Notes: generated from the sequence alone by a model not told the origin. A stretch of DNA of 64,000 bases from Citrobacter tructae (GCF_004684345.1 NZ_CP038469.1:124001-188000), one strand, 5' to 3'. Positions 6,934-16,435 are shown, numbered from the stretch's first letter. A program made the numbers and translations.

Positions 6934-7827
6934 TTATCGAATGACGTCAGCCAGCGCTTCCTCTAAGTCATACCAGCGAAACGCAAAACCAGATGCTTCC
7001 AGGCGCTTGGGTAATGCGCGCTGGCCACCGAGGACCAACACCGAAGACTCTCCCATCAGCAATCGCATAGCCGTGGCGGGAACACGCAAGACGGCTGGGC
7101 GATTCAGAGCATGGCCCAGCGCATGGGCAAACTGCTCGTTACGTACCGGATACGGCGAGACCATATTGAAGGGACCGCGCAAATCGTTATCCAGCAGCCA
7201 GATGATCGCGTTGACCATATCATCAATATGGATCCAGGCCAGATACTGACGCCCGTTGCCGATGGGGCCACCCAGACCAAGGCGAAACGGTGGGACCATT
7301 TTCCCCAGGATCCCGCCAGCCGACGCCAGCACGACGCCGGTTCGTAGTAGGCAGACGCGCGTGTGATCGCTTTGCGCACCGCAGGCGATCTGTTCCCACT
7401 GGGCGCACAGCTTGTGGGTAAACTCGTTGTGCGGTGGTTCCTCTTCCGTAACGACGACTTCACCTAAATCGCCGTAGTATCCGGCGGCAGAGCCGGAGAT
7501 TAACACTGCAGGCGGCGCATCGCTGGCTTTGATTAAATCGACCAATTTCTGGGTAATTCCCCAACGACTCTGGCACAAACGCTCCTTTTGCTCAGCCGTC
7601 CAGCGCTTATCGGCGATGGGTTCTCCGGCAAGGTTAACGATAGCGTCGATGCCATTGAGGTTGGGCCTGCCCTCCAGCCCTTTCCAGAGCGTAACCCGGG
7701 AGTCTAGAATCTGACTGGCCTTATCAGGCGTGCGTGTTACCACGGTTATCTGATGTCCCAGCTCCAGCAGGCGGGGGATCAAATGGCGTCCAATCAGGCC
7801 AGTACCGCCGGTAATCAGAATCTGCAT
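6934..7827 (-). CDS. yfcH: NAD(P)-dependent epimerase-like protein YfcH
   Basis: 297 residues. Extended short-chain dehydrogenase fold of the TIGR01777 group. The N-terminal nucleotide-binding loop is GGTGLIG (residues 7-13); SGSAAGYYG provides the active-site Tyr region. A C-terminal DUF1731-type segment follows. The reaction is not known. It lies 19 bp after folX and 54 bp further from yfcG, all on the minus strand, which suggests one transcript. Confidence 0.92.
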   Translation of the reverse strand: MQILITGGTGLIGRHLIPRLLELGHQITVVTRTPDKASQILDSRVTLWKGLEGRPNLNGIDAIVNLAGEPIADKRWTAEQKERLCQSRWGITQKLVDLIKASDAPPAVLISGSAAGYYGDLGEVVVTEEEPPHNEFTHKLCAQWEQIACGAQSDHTRVCLLRTGVVLASAGGILGKMVPPFRLGLGGPIGNGRQYLAWIHIDDMVNAIIWLLDNDLRGPFNMVSPYPVRNEQFAHALGHALNRPAVLRVPATAMRLLMGESSVLVLGGQRALPKRLEASGFAFRWYDLEEALADVIR

Positions 7828-7846
7828 ATCGCCTCCCGGGTAGTGG

Positions 7847-8209
7847 TTATCGCTGCCAGCTCAGCGTCATAGAAACGGAGTCGGCGTAGCGTAATGCGTG
7901 AAGTTTATCGATCTCTACTTCAGCATAAGTGACCCAGTGATGTTCACGTGCGATATCGAGCACATCTTGGGTTAATTTTTCCAATAATGAGAAGCGGTTA
8001 CTTTCTACGTGCGAAATAATGCTCTTGGTGATAGTGCGATAATTCAACGCATCGTTGATATCTTCGCTGGATCGGGCTTTGTCTGCTGGGTAATGAATGG
8101 CGATGTTAATGACGATATCCTGGCGATTCAGGATCTCCTCTTCTTTGATGCCAATAAAAGTGCGCAGACGAAGGTTTTTTATACGAATAATCGCGTCAGG
8201 TTGTGACAT
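7847..8209 (-). CDS. folX: Dihydroneopterin triphosphate 2'-epimerase FolX
   Basis: 120 residues, DHNA/FolB fold. Epimerises 7,8-dihydroneopterin triphosphate to dihydromonapterin triphosphate, the first step of the tetrahydromonapterin branch. The start at 8209 (MSQPDAIIRIKNLRLRTF) gives the E. coli length; the frame is open 13 codons further but without family sequence. LRTFIGIKEEE and the C-terminal DSVSMTLSWQR are typical. Confidence 0.93.
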   Translation of the reverse strand: MSQPDAIIRIKNLRLRTFIGIKEEEILNRQDIVINIAIHYPADKARSSEDINDALNYRTITKSIISHVESNRFSLLEKLTQDVLDIAREHHWVTYAEVEIDKLHALRYADSVSMTLSWQR

Positions 8210-8263
8210 TGCAGGTTTCCTCCATGTATGAACCTCTGCATGATACACGAGAACCGAATTGTG

Positions 8264-8899
8264 TTACCTCTTCTCACTCTGAGTGTGCTGCATCGCACGT
8301 TCCGTGGCGGGCCGTGTACGAATGCGTTCGTACCAGTTATTGACCGCCGGATAATTGTCGAGATCGATGCGTTGACGCTGGTGGGCATTAATCCACGGCC
8401 AGCAGGCAATATCCGCAATGCTGTAGTGATCGCCACCCAGCCAGGGGGATGTTTCCAGACGTTTGTTCATCACGTTGTACAACCGCTGGGTTTCAACCTG
8501 ATATCGTTCAATAGCGTAAGGGATAGTCTGCGGCGCGAAGTGATTGAAATGATGATTCTGGCCTAGCATGGGACCCAGACCGCTAACCTGCCAGAACAGC
8601 CACTGCAACGTGGTGTGGCGTTCGCGCAATTCGCCGCTGAGCAGCTTGCCGCTCTTCTCCGCCAGGTAGAGTAAAATTTCACCCGATTCAAACAGGCTGA
8701 TTGGCCTCCCGCCGTCTTCCGGTGCGCTGTCGATAATGGCCGGGATTTTATTATTCGGCGAGATTTGCAGAAAATCAGGATGAAATTGATGCCCTTTGCT
8801 GATATCGATATGAATCAGACGGTATTGCAACTGCGCCTCTTCGAGAAACAGCGTGATTTTGTGGCCGTTGGGCGTAGGGGTGTAGTAGAGGTCAATCAT
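8264..8899 (-). CDS. yfcG: Disulfide-bond oxidoreductase YfcG (glutathione transferase family)
   Basis: 211 residues. N-terminal thioredoxin fold and C-terminal helical GST domain. In E. coli YfcG is a GSH-dependent disulfide reductase rather than a classical transferase; the glutathione-contacting Thr9 and Asn11 (YTPTPNGHK) are present. MIDLYY at 8899 is the family start; 11 further open codons lie upstream. Slightly shorter at the C terminus than E. coli. Divergent from yfcF across about 136 bp. Confidence 0.92.
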   Translation of the reverse strand: MIDLYYTPTPNGHKITLFLEEAQLQYRLIHIDISKGHQFHPDFLQISPNNKIPAIIDSAPEDGGRPISLFESGEILLYLAEKSGKLLSGELRERHTTLQWLFWQVSGLGPMLGQNHHFNHFAPQTIPYAIERYQVETQRLYNVMNKRLETSPWLGGDHYSIADIACWPWINAHQRQRIDLDNYPAVNNWYERIRTRPATERAMQHTQSEKR

Positions 8900-9035
8900 C
8901 TCAGCATCCGTTTTGTTATTGCACCGGGTCATTACAAGTATAGAAAGCCTCCAGATGTATGTGAGTTTTCATCAAGTGACAGGGTGAGAAAGACTCTATA
9001 TTTTGAAAGCAAGCCAATTCACTTCCGAGGACATT

Positions 9036-9680
9036 ATGAGCAAACCTGCAATTACGCTGTGGTCAGATGCCAACTTTTTCTCCCCGTATGTATTGTCTGT
9101 GTATGTTGCTCTGCAAGAGAAGGGGCTGCCTTTTATGCTGAAAACCGTCGATCTCAGCGCTGGCGAGCATTTACAACCCGCATGGCAAGGGTATGCGTTG
9201 ACGCGCCGTGTACCGGTTCTTGAAATCGACGGTTTTGAACTGAGCGAATCCTCGGCCATCGCTGAATTTTTGGAAGATCGTTTCGCGCCGCCGCAATGGG
9301 AGCGAATCTACCCGCACGATCTGCAAAAACGTGCGCGGGCTCGCCAGGTTCAGGCGTGGATCCGTAGCGATCTGATGCCTATCCGTGAAGAGCGCTCAAC
9401 GGATGTGGTTTTTGCTGGCGTGAAGAAAGGCCCGTTGAGCGAGGGAGGAAAAGCCAGCGCGGAAAAACTGTTCGCCACTGCGGGCAGTTTACTGGCTCAC
9501 GGGAAACAGAATTTATTTGGCGAATGGTGTATCGCTGATTGCGACTTAGCGCTAATGATTAATCGCTTGGTGCTAAACGGTGATGACGTTCCACAGGCGT
9601 TAGCCGACTACGCCACCTTCCAGTGGCAGCGGGCGTCGGTACAACGTTTTATCGCGCTTTCAGCGAAGCGTTCCTGCTGA
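9036..9680 (+). CDS. yfcF: Glutathione S-transferase YfcF
   Basis: 214 residues, GST fold with thioredoxin-like N domain (SDANFFSPY, ELSESSAIAEFLEDRF) and helical C domain. E. coli YfcF has glutathione-dependent peroxidase and transferase activity. ATG 9036 follows GAGGACATT and gives the family start MSKPAITLWSD, better than the upstream TTG at 9003. Together with yfcG it forms a divergent GST pair. yfcE follows after about 55 bp. Confidence 0.93.
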   Translation: MSKPAITLWSDANFFSPYVLSVYVALQEKGLPFMLKTVDLSAGEHLQPAWQGYALTRRVPVLEIDGFELSESSAIAEFLEDRFAPPQWERIYPHDLQKRARARQVQAWIRSDLMPIREERSTDVVFAGVKKGPLSEGGKASAEKLFATAGSLLAHGKQNLFGEWCIADCDLALMINRLVLNGDDVPQALADYATFQWQRASVQRFIALSAKRSC

Positions 9681-9735
9681 TAATCGAGCCATAATCCAGT
9701 ATCATTAAGAGGTATTTTACGACGAGGAGTGAGTG

Positions 9736-10287
9736 ATGAAACTGATGTTCGCATCGGACATTCATGGGTCGTTGCCAGCCACGGAGCGCGTGATTGAATT
9801 GTTTGCCCACAGTGGGGCGCAATGGCTGGTGATATTGGGTGATATTTTAAACCACGGTCCGCGTAATGCGCTGCCACAAGGCTATGCGCCTGCGCAGGTT
9901 GCCGACCGTTTGAACGAGCAGGCCGCACGTATTATTGCGGTGCGCGGCAATTGCGACAGCGAAGTGGATCAGATGCTCCTGCATTTTCCAATAACCGCGC
10001 CGTGGCAGCAGATTCTGACGGAAAACCAGCGGCTCTTTTTGACGCACGGACACCTTTTTGGTCCGGAAAACCTCCCGGCACTCAACGCGGGCGATGTGCT
10101 GATTTACGGGCATACGCACCTGCCGGTTGCCGAGAAGCGTGGCGATATTTATCACTTTAACCCCGGTTCGGTCAGTATTCCGAAGGGAGGTTTTACGGCA
10201 AGCTACGGGATTCTGGATGATAATGTTCTCAGCGTAATGGCACTCAATGATCAAAGTATCATTGCACAGGCCGAGATTAATCCGTAA
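9736..10287 (+). CDS. yfcE: Phosphodiesterase YfcE
   Basis: 183 residues. Small manganese-type metallophosphoesterase of the calcineurin-like fold. Metal-binding motifs in order: SDIHGS, LGDILNHG, RGNCD, LTHGH and GHTH. E. coli YfcE hydrolyses phosphodiester model substrates; the cellular substrate is unknown. ATG 9736 has AGGAG six bases upstream; the in-frame GTG at 9733 (184 residues) is the alternative. yfcD follows after 56 bp in the same direction. Confidence 0.93.
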   Translation: MKLMFASDIHGSLPATERVIELFAHSGAQWLVILGDILNHGPRNALPQGYAPAQVADRLNEQAARIIAVRGNCDSEVDQMLLHFPITAPWQQILTENQRLFLTHGHLFGPENLPALNAGDVLIYGHTHLPVAEKRGDIYHFNPGSVSIPKGGFTASYGILDDNVLSVMALNDQSIIAQAEINP

Positions 10288-10343
10288 TTTACCCCACAAA
10301 CGTAAACGCGCCGTAAGAGCGCTAGAAAAAAGAAGGTTTCCTG

Positions 10344-10898
10344 ATGGTGGAACAGCGTCGTTTGGCAAGTACGGAATGGGTGGATATTGTGAATGAAGAC
10401 AACGAAGTCATCGCACAGTCCAGCCGGGAACAAATGCGGGCGCAGCGACTACGTCATCGTGCGACGTATATCGTCGTGCACGATGGTATGGGCAAAATTC
10501 TGGTTCAGCGTCGTACCGAGACAAAAGATTTTTTGCCCGGCATGCTGGATGCCACCGCGGGCGGTGTTGTTCAGGCTGATGAGCAAATGCTTGAATCCGC
10601 CCGCCGTGAAGCAGAAGAGGAATTGGGGATTGCGGGCGTGCCGTTTGCCGAGCACGGTCAGTTTTATTTTGAAGACCAGAACTGTCGCGTCTGGGGCGGG
10701 CTGTTTAGCTGCGTGTCCCACGGGCCGTTCGCGCTGCAGGAAGAAGAAATTAGCGAAGTTTGCTGGCTGACGCCGGAAGAAATTACCGCACGCTGCGACG
10801 AGTTCACACCAGACTCGCTGAAAGCGCTGGCGCTGTGGATGACCCGCAACGCCAAGAATGAAGGGGCGAAAGCCGAAAAGCAGGAAGAAGCTGAGTAA
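10344..10898 (+). CDS. yfcD: Nudix hydrolase YfcD
   Basis: 184 residues. The Nudix box is visible as GGVVQADEQMLESARREAEE followed by ELGI, giving the Mg-binding REAEEEL core. It also resembles the IPP isomerase-like branch of Nudix proteins. The substrate is unknown. The C-terminal tail is charged and E/K-rich. A REP-like hairpin follows, shared with the convergent yfcC. Confidence 0.92.
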   Translation: MVEQRRLASTEWVDIVNEDNEVIAQSSREQMRAQRLRHRATYIVVHDGMGKILVQRRTETKDFLPGMLDATAGGVVQADEQMLESARREAEEELGIAGVPFAEHGQFYFEDQNCRVWGGLFSCVSHGPFALQEEEISEVCWLTPEEITARCDEFTPDSLKALALWMTRNAKNEGAKAEKQEEAE

Positions 10899-10909
10899 AA
10901 TCTGCTTAT

Positions 10910-10943
10910 CCGGCCTACAACGTCGAGAAATCGTGTAGGCCGG
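10910..10943. repeat. REP-like inverted repeat between yfcD and yfcC
   Basis: Arms CCGGCCTACA (10910-10919) and TGTAGGCCGG (10934-10943), 14-nt loop, between convergent genes. No strong T tract on either strand. Typical of enteric REP/PU sequences. Confidence 0.65.
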
Positions 10944-10954
10944 GCAATCGTTTT

Positions 10955-12475
10955 TTAATGGTAACCCATTATCTGCGCACCAATCACTACCACGCTGGAC
11001 ATAATAAACAGCAGACCCAGCAGCGTGGCACCTACCTTCAGCCAGTTGCGAAAATCCACCCGACAAACGCCCAACGTCGCCATTAATGATGCTGAGGTTG
11101 GATAGATAATGTGGCTGAAGCCGTCGCCAAACTGGAAGGCCAGCACGGTTACCTGACGATTTACGCCAACCAGATCGCCCAGCGGCGCTAACAGCGGCAT
11201 GGTCAACGCTGCCTGACCCGAGCCGGAAGTAACGAAGAAATTAAACACCGCCTGGAACAGCAGCATAAACCATGCAGCGATAGCATTGTCCAGACCGCTA
11301 ATACCGTTGGCGATGCTGTGCAGCAGGGTATTCAGCACGCTGGCATCTCCCGCCTCACCATTGCCTACCAGCAGCAATATCCCCTTGGCAAAACCGACCA
11401 GCAGGGCAGGGGCAATCATCATGCGCGCACCCTCAGTAAATGAGGACGCCATGATGTTGACCGTCATGCCATTGAGCCGAAAGACGACGCCGATAATGCC
11501 AATCAGCAGCCCCATGGTGAAGAACTGGCTGGCAATCTCAGGAATGAACCATGCGTTGACAATAACGCCCCAGATGACCCACACAATCACACCCGTCAGC
11601 ACCATCAGTACCAGCCAGTCGCCGAGCGTGAAGCGGCGCTCAATGACCTCATCTTGCTGTTCGCGGAAGAAACGGTCTGATTCATGAACGCGGGACAACA
11701 GGGGATTCTTTTTGATGCGTGCCGCATAGGCCAGCGTGAAGGTCAGGCCTATCATGGTGGCAATGACCCACACCACGATACGCAAACCTGAGCCGGAGAG
11801 CACCGGAACGCCAGCAATGCCCTGCGCGACAACCACACAGAACGGGTTCATCCACGAACTGGCAAAACCGATTTGGGTGGCAATATAGGTCACCAGCACG
11901 GTGGTGATACTGTCGTAACCTAATCGTACCATCAGCGGCGCGATGATAATGGCAAAGGCGACCGCTTCTTCCCCCATGCCAAATACCGCACCACCCAATG
12001 AGAAGAGAATAAACAGCACCGGGATAAACAATACCTCGTTACCCCGGGTATGACGGATGAGCGCCAGGATGCCGTTATCAATGGTTCCGGTGCGCATCAC
12101 GATGCCAAACGCGCCGCCAATCACCAGCATAAACATAATGATGCCGACGGCGGTGCCGAATTTAGAGCCAGAAGTTAAGCCTTCAAACGGGAAGTTCATC
12201 AGGCCAGGACTTTCATCGCCGGTGGTAAAGAACTTAACCGGGTGATACTGCTCTTCACCGGCTTCATTGGTCAGAATACGGAAAGAGTGGGGATCGACCA
12301 CTTTACGGGTTTTGGTCTGCCCATCAACCTGGTACTGAACCTCCTGGCTGTCGAACATCCCGACGGGAACAACCCAGGTTGCCAGGCTGGTTAAAATGGC
12401 GACGAAAAAAATAATCACCAGCGTATCGGGCATGGCCCATTTTTTGGCTGGTTGTGATTCTGTTACTGCAGACAT
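10955..12475 (-). CDS. yfcC: YfcC family transporter (DcuC/AitC-like)
   Basis: 506 residues, about 12 to 13 hydrophobic segments. The N terminus has a cytoplasmic KKWAMPDTLVIIFF followed by the first helix and a long periplasmic loop (residues 45 to 95). Often annotated as an arginine/ornithine antiporter-like or C4-dicarboxylate-like carrier, but the substrate is not established. Conserved GMGEEAVAF and SGSGQAALTMPLLAPL motifs are probably in the transport path. Same direction as ackA-pta, but separated by the pta terminator. Confidence 0.85.
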   Translation of the reverse strand: MSAVTESQPAKKWAMPDTLVIIFFVAILTSLATWVVPVGMFDSQEVQYQVDGQTKTRKVVDPHSFRILTNEAGEEQYHPVKFFTTGDESPGLMNFPFEGLTSGSKFGTAVGIIMFMLVIGGAFGIVMRTGTIDNGILALIRHTRGNEVLFIPVLFILFSLGGAVFGMGEEAVAFAIIIAPLMVRLGYDSITTVLVTYIATQIGFASSWMNPFCVVVAQGIAGVPVLSGSGLRIVVWVIATMIGLTFTLAYAARIKKNPLLSRVHESDRFFREQQDEVIERRFTLGDWLVLMVLTGVIVWVIWGVIVNAWFIPEIASQFFTMGLLIGIIGVVFRLNGMTVNIMASSFTEGARMMIAPALLVGFAKGILLLVGNGEAGDASVLNTLLHSIANGISGLDNAIAAWFMLLFQAVFNFFVTSGSGQAALTMPLLAPLGDLVGVNRQVTVLAFQFGDGFSHIIYPTSASLMATLGVCRVDFRNWLKVGATLLGLLFIMSSVVVIGAQIMGYH

Positions 12476-12593
12476 GAAAGACTATCCCTGTTGCAAAGCA
12501 AAGAGGGTAAGTATGCAAACAGGAGAATAGTTATTCATTGATGCAGCGCATCCTGGCAAATGTTTCAGAATATGCCAACGGGAAAAAAGATAT

Positions 12594-12623
12594 AAAAAAA
12601 CCGGAAATATCAGCTATTTCCGG
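12594..12623 (-). terminator. ackA-pta intrinsic terminator
   Basis: Read on the minus strand: stem CCGGAAATA / TATTTCCGG (12601-12609 with 12615-12623), followed by a U run (seven A at 12594-12600 on plus). About 50 nt after the pta stop. Confidence 0.8.
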
Positions 12624-12642
12624 TTTGATAAGCAGATGTGTT

Positions 12643-12661
12643 GCCGGATAAGACATCCGGC
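12643..12661. repeat. REP-like hairpin after pta
   Basis: GCCGGAT (12643-12649) / ATCCGGC (12655-12661), between the pta stop and its terminator. Matches the core of enteric REP sequences. Confidence 0.55.
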
Positions 12662-12673
12662 ACACGCAGCAAA

Positions 12674-14818
12674 TTACTGCTGCTGCTGGGAAGACTGGAT
12701 CGCGGTCAGTGCGATGGTGTAGACGATATCGTCTACCAGCGCGCCACGAGACAGGTCGTTCACCGGCTTGCGCATACCCTGCAGCATCGGCCCGATGGAG
12801 ATCAGGTCGGCTGAACGCTGTACCGCTTTGTAGGTGGTGTTACCGGTGTTCAGATCCGGGAAGATGAACACGGTAGCGCGACCTGCAACCGGAGAGTTCG
12901 GCGCTTTGGATTTTGCTACGTCAGCCATAACGGCGGCGTCGTACTGCAGCGGACCATCGATCATCAGGTCAGGGCGTTTTTCCTGAGCCAGACGCGTCGC
13001 TTCGCGAACTTTCTCTACGTCGCTACCTGCACCAGAGGTGCCGGTGGAGTAAGAGAGCATTGCTACGCGCGGTTCGATACCGAAGGCAATCGCGGAGTCT
13101 GCGGACTGAATAGCGATTTCTGCCAGCTGTTCTGCAGTCGGATCCGGGTTGATCGCGCAGTCGCCGTAAACGTAAACCTGATCCGGCAGCAGCATGAAGA
13201 ACACGGAAGACACCAGAGAGCTACCCGGCGCGGTTTTGATCAACTGCAGCGGTGGACGAATGGTGTTCGCAGTGGTGTGAACAGCACCGGAAACCAGGCC
13301 GTCAACGTCGTCCTGCTCCAGCATCAGGGTACCGAGAACCACGTTGTCTTCCAGCTGTTCGCGGGCAACGGTTTCGGTCATACCTTTGTTTTTACGCAGC
13401 TCGACCAGGCGAGCAACGTAGCTTTCGCGAACCACATCCGGGTCAACGATTTCTACGCCAGCGCCCAGTTCAACGCCCTGAGACGCTGCAACACGGGTGA
13501 TTTCATCTGGGTTACCCAGCAGCACGCAGGTCGCGATACCACGTTCAGCACAGATGGCTGCCGCTTTAACGGTACGCGGTTCGTCGCCTTCTGGCAGAAC
13601 AACGCGTTTGCCCGCTTTACGCGCAAGCTCGGTCAGCTGGTAGCGGAACGCTGGCGGAGACAGACGACGGCTGCGCTCAGAGGTCGCAGTCAGGGATTCA
13701 ACCCAGTCAGCGTTAATGTAGTTAGCAACGTATTCCTGAACTTTCTCGATGCGCTCGTGATCGTCAACCGGAACTTCCAGGTTGAAGCTCTGCAGGCTCA
13801 GAGAGGTCTGCCAGGTGTTGGTGTTCACCATAAATACCGGCAGGCCGGTTTCGAATGCACGTTCGCACAGTTTGGTGATGCGCGCGTCCATTTCATAGCC
13901 GCCAGTCAGCAGCAGGGCACCGATTTCTACGCCGTTCATGGCCGCCAGGCATGCTGCAACCAGCACGTCAGGACGATCGGCAGATGTTACCAGCAGAGAA
14001 CCAGCACGGAAGTGCTCGAGCATGTGCGGAATGCTGCGTGCGCAGAAAGTCACAGACTTCACGCGACGGGTATTGATATCGCCTTCGTTAACGATGGTAG
14101 CGTTCAGGTGACGCGCCATATCGATTGCACGAGTTGCGATCAGATCAAAGCTCCACGGCACTGCGCCCAGAACCGGCAGCGGGCTGGATTCTTGCAGTTT
14201 AGCCGGGTCAACTTTAACCACTTTCGCTTTGGAAGAGTCGTCAAAAATCTCGGACAGATCCGGGCGAGTACGGCCCTGCTCATCAACCGGTGCGTTCAGT
14301 TTGTTAACGATAACGCCAGTGATGTTGGTATTTTTTACGCCGCCGAAGCTGCTGCGAGTCAGTTCAATACGCTCGTTCAGCTGTTCCGGGGTGTCAGTAC
14401 CCTGAGACATTACGAAGACGATTTCCGCGTTCAGCGTTTTCGCGATTTCGTAGTTCAGAGACTGAGCGAACTGATGCTTACGGGTCGGGACCAGGCCTTC
14501 AACCAGCACCACTTCTGCATCTTTGGTGTTCGCATGATAGTTTGCGATGATCTCTTCCATCAGCACATCTTTCTGATTGCTGGAGAGCAGAGATTCAACG
14601 TGGCTCATCTTCAGCGGCTCAGCGGCTGGCAGAGATGAGTTTGCACGCACGATAGCGGTAGTCTGGTCTGGCGCATCGCCACCGGCACGCGGTTGAGCGA
14701 TCGGCTTAAAGACGCTCAGACTTACGCCTTTGCGTTCCATTGCACGGATCACGCCAAGGCTGACGCTGGTCAGACCGACGCTGGTTCCGGTAGGGATCAG
14801 CATAATAATACGGGACAC
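12674..14818 (-). CDS. pta: Phosphate acetyltransferase Pta
   Basis: 714 residues. Interconverts acetyl-CoA and acetyl phosphate in the cytoplasm. The long form of the enzyme: N-terminal P-loop-like domain (MLIPTGTSVGLTSVSLG), central DRTGG regulatory domain (from about residue 220 to 340) and catalytic PTA domain (from about 390). The catalytic domain ends with FPDLNTGNTTYKAVQRSA. Downstream of ackA by 75 bp with a hairpin between. Strong codon bias gives long antisense open frames that are not genes. Confidence 0.97.
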   Translation of the reverse strand: MSRIIMLIPTGTSVGLTSVSLGVIRAMERKGVSLSVFKPIAQPRAGGDAPDQTTAIVRANSSLPAAEPLKMSHVESLLSSNQKDVLMEEIIANYHANTKDAEVVLVEGLVPTRKHQFAQSLNYEIAKTLNAEIVFVMSQGTDTPEQLNERIELTRSSFGGVKNTNITGVIVNKLNAPVDEQGRTRPDLSEIFDDSSKAKVVKVDPAKLQESSPLPVLGAVPWSFDLIATRAIDMARHLNATIVNEGDINTRRVKSVTFCARSIPHMLEHFRAGSLLVTSADRPDVLVAACLAAMNGVEIGALLLTGGYEMDARITKLCERAFETGLPVFMVNTNTWQTSLSLQSFNLEVPVDDHERIEKVQEYVANYINADWVESLTATSERSRRLSPPAFRYQLTELARKAGKRVVLPEGDEPRTVKAAAICAERGIATCVLLGNPDEITRVAASQGVELGAGVEIVDPDVVRESYVARLVELRKNKGMTETVAREQLEDNVVLGTLMLEQDDVDGLVSGAVHTTANTIRPPLQLIKTAPGSSLVSSVFFMLLPDQVYVYGDCAINPDPTAEQLAEIAIQSADSAIAFGIEPRVAMLSYSTGTSGAGSDVEKVREATRLAQEKRPDLMIDGPLQYDAAVMADVAKSKAPNSPVAGRATVFIFPDLNTGNTTYKAVQRSADLISIGPMLQGMRKPVNDLSRGALVDDIVYTIALTAIQSSQQQQ

Positions 14819-14865
14819 GGTTTATCCTCTTTCGTTACCGTCGGTTTCGACGGGTTACAAAACAG

Positions 14866-14888
14866 CACCGCCAGCTAGGCTGGCGGTG
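14866..14888 (-). repeat. Hairpin between ackA and pta
   Basis: Perfect 10-bp stem CACCGCCAGC (14866-14875) / GCTGGCGGTG (14879-14888) with a TAG loop. Read on the minus strand it starts 6 nt after the ackA stop and has no U tract, so it may partly terminate or protect the ackA mRNA end. Confidence 0.65.
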
Positions 14889-14893
14889 TGAAA

Positions 14894-16096
14894 TCAGGCA
14901 GTCAGACGGCTCGCGTCTTGCGCGATAACCAGTTCTTCGTTGGTTGGGATAACCACCGCAGGACGGGTACCTTCTTTGTTGATGAAACCAGATTTGCCGA
15001 AACGTGCGGCCAGGTTACGTTCGTGGTCAACTTCAAAGCCCAGAACGCCCAGTTTGCCCAGAGACAGTTCACGAACCATCGCGGCGTTTTCACCGATACC
15101 ACCGGTGAAGACGACGGCATCCAGACGACCGTCCATCAGCGCAGTGTAAGAACCGATGTATTTCGCCAGACGGTGGCAGTAAACGTCCATTGCACGTTTA
15201 GCGTCTTCTTTAGTCGCGTAGTTGTCTTCAACATAGCGGCAGTCGCTGGTGACTTCGGTCAGGCCCAGCAGGCCAGACTCTTTGGTCAGCATTTTGTTGA
15301 TCTGGTCAACGCTCATGCCCAGGGTGTCGTGCAGGTGGAAGATGATCGCTGGGTCGATGTCACCGGAACGAGTACCCATCACCAGGCCTTCCAGCGGGGT
15401 CAGACCCATGGAGGTATCAACACATTTACCGTTACGGATAGCAGAAACAGAACCACCGTTGCCCAGGTGGCAAGTGATGATGTTCAGTTCTTCGACCGGT
15501 TTGTTCAGAACTTTTGCAGCTTCCTGAGTTACATAGAAGTGGCTGGTACCGTGCGCGCCGTAGCGACGAACGCCGTGCTCTTTGTACAGGCTGTACGGCA
15601 GGGCGTAAAGGTAAGATTCTTCCGGCATAGTCTGATGGAACGCGGTGTCAAACACAGCCACGTTTTTGTCTTTCAGATTCGGGAAGGATTTCAGCGCTTC
15701 TGCAATACCGATCAGGTGAGCCGGGTTGTGCAGCGGTGCGAAAGACGCAGAATCTTTGATGCCCTGGATAACGGAATCATCGATAACCACGGAGCTGGTA
15801 AACTTCTCGCCGCCGTGTACGATACGGTGACCGATAGCAGTCAATTGCGCGGACAATTCTGGTTTTTGTGCCAGAATAGTGTTAACGATAAAGTTCAGCG
15901 CTTCACTGTGAGCGGCGCCTGCACCTAAAGCCGCTTCTTGTTTACCGCCGTCCATTTTCCACTTGATACGTGCTTCTGGGAGATGGAAACATTCGGCTAA
16001 ACCAGAGAGGTATTCTTCACCGTTTACTGCATCGATGATTGCAAATTTCAGTGAGGAGCTACCGCAGTTCAGAACCAGTACTAACTTACTCGACAT
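14894..16096 (-). CDS. ackA: Acetate kinase AckA
   Basis: 400 residues. Forms ATP and acetate from acetyl phosphate, or the reverse. ASKHA-fold kinase: N-terminal LVLNCGSSSLKF phosphate loop, GHRIVHGGE, FDTAFHQTMP, and FTGGIGENAA near the C terminus are the family landmarks. First gene of ackA-pta. The 5' side faces yfbV across a 339-bp divergent region holding a palindrome. Confidence 0.97.
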   Translation of the reverse strand: MSSKLVLVLNCGSSSLKFAIIDAVNGEEYLSGLAECFHLPEARIKWKMDGGKQEAALGAGAAHSEALNFIVNTILAQKPELSAQLTAIGHRIVHGGEKFTSSVVIDDSVIQGIKDSASFAPLHNPAHLIGIAEALKSFPNLKDKNVAVFDTAFHQTMPEESYLYALPYSLYKEHGVRRYGAHGTSHFYVTQEAAKVLNKPVEELNIITCHLGNGGSVSAIRNGKCVDTSMGLTPLEGLVMGTRSGDIDPAIIFHLHDTLGMSVDQINKMLTKESGLLGLTEVTSDCRYVEDNYATKEDAKRAMDVYCHRLAKYIGSYTALMDGRLDAVVFTGGIGENAAMVRELSLGKLGVLGFEVDHERNLAARFGKSGFINKEGTRPAVVIPTNEELVIAQDASRLTA

Positions 16097-16435
16097 GGAA
16101 GTACCTATTTATGATACGTGGCTAAAAAAACGTCAGGGAGTCATAGAGCGTAGCGCATGATGACACTGACGTTTATGATTAACATCATGCACCGTTGTCT
16201 TTTTGGGCATGATGGAATAAATACCTTTGAGTCTATGTCATTTTGCGTATTTTTCAGCCAATGGCATACTGTATGCCAATTTGACGACTCAATGATTTTG
16301 GACTAAAGGCCTTACAGGCCGACACAGGATACCTGATTGTGGGTATCGAAGACAAAATGTTTTGAACGATGTCCCTTGTAGTTGTTGTTTTGCACAAATT
16401 TTTTAATTTTTATATGTGAAGTTGAGGTAACCGCC
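16097..16435. promoter_or_regulatory. Divergent promoter region ackA / yfbV
   Basis: 339 bp without a gene. It holds a 17-bp palindrome TGGCATA-CTG-TATGCCA at 16262-16278 and, nearer yfbV, a small hairpin GATACC/GGTATC at about 16330-16348. No promoter hexamers are clear enough to call. Oxygen and growth-phase control of ackA is known in E. coli, but I cannot assign sites here. Confidence 0.4.

Noticed and set aside
7104..7463. Second minus-strand frame inside yfcH
   Set aside because: Out-of-frame shadow of yfcH, with no independent start signal.
13277..15928. Long plus-strand open frames opposite pta and ackA (453 and 346 codons)
   Set aside because: They mirror highly biased codons of the real genes, and their products are rich in Q, F, V, N and H with no domain. 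The minus-strand genes are certain.
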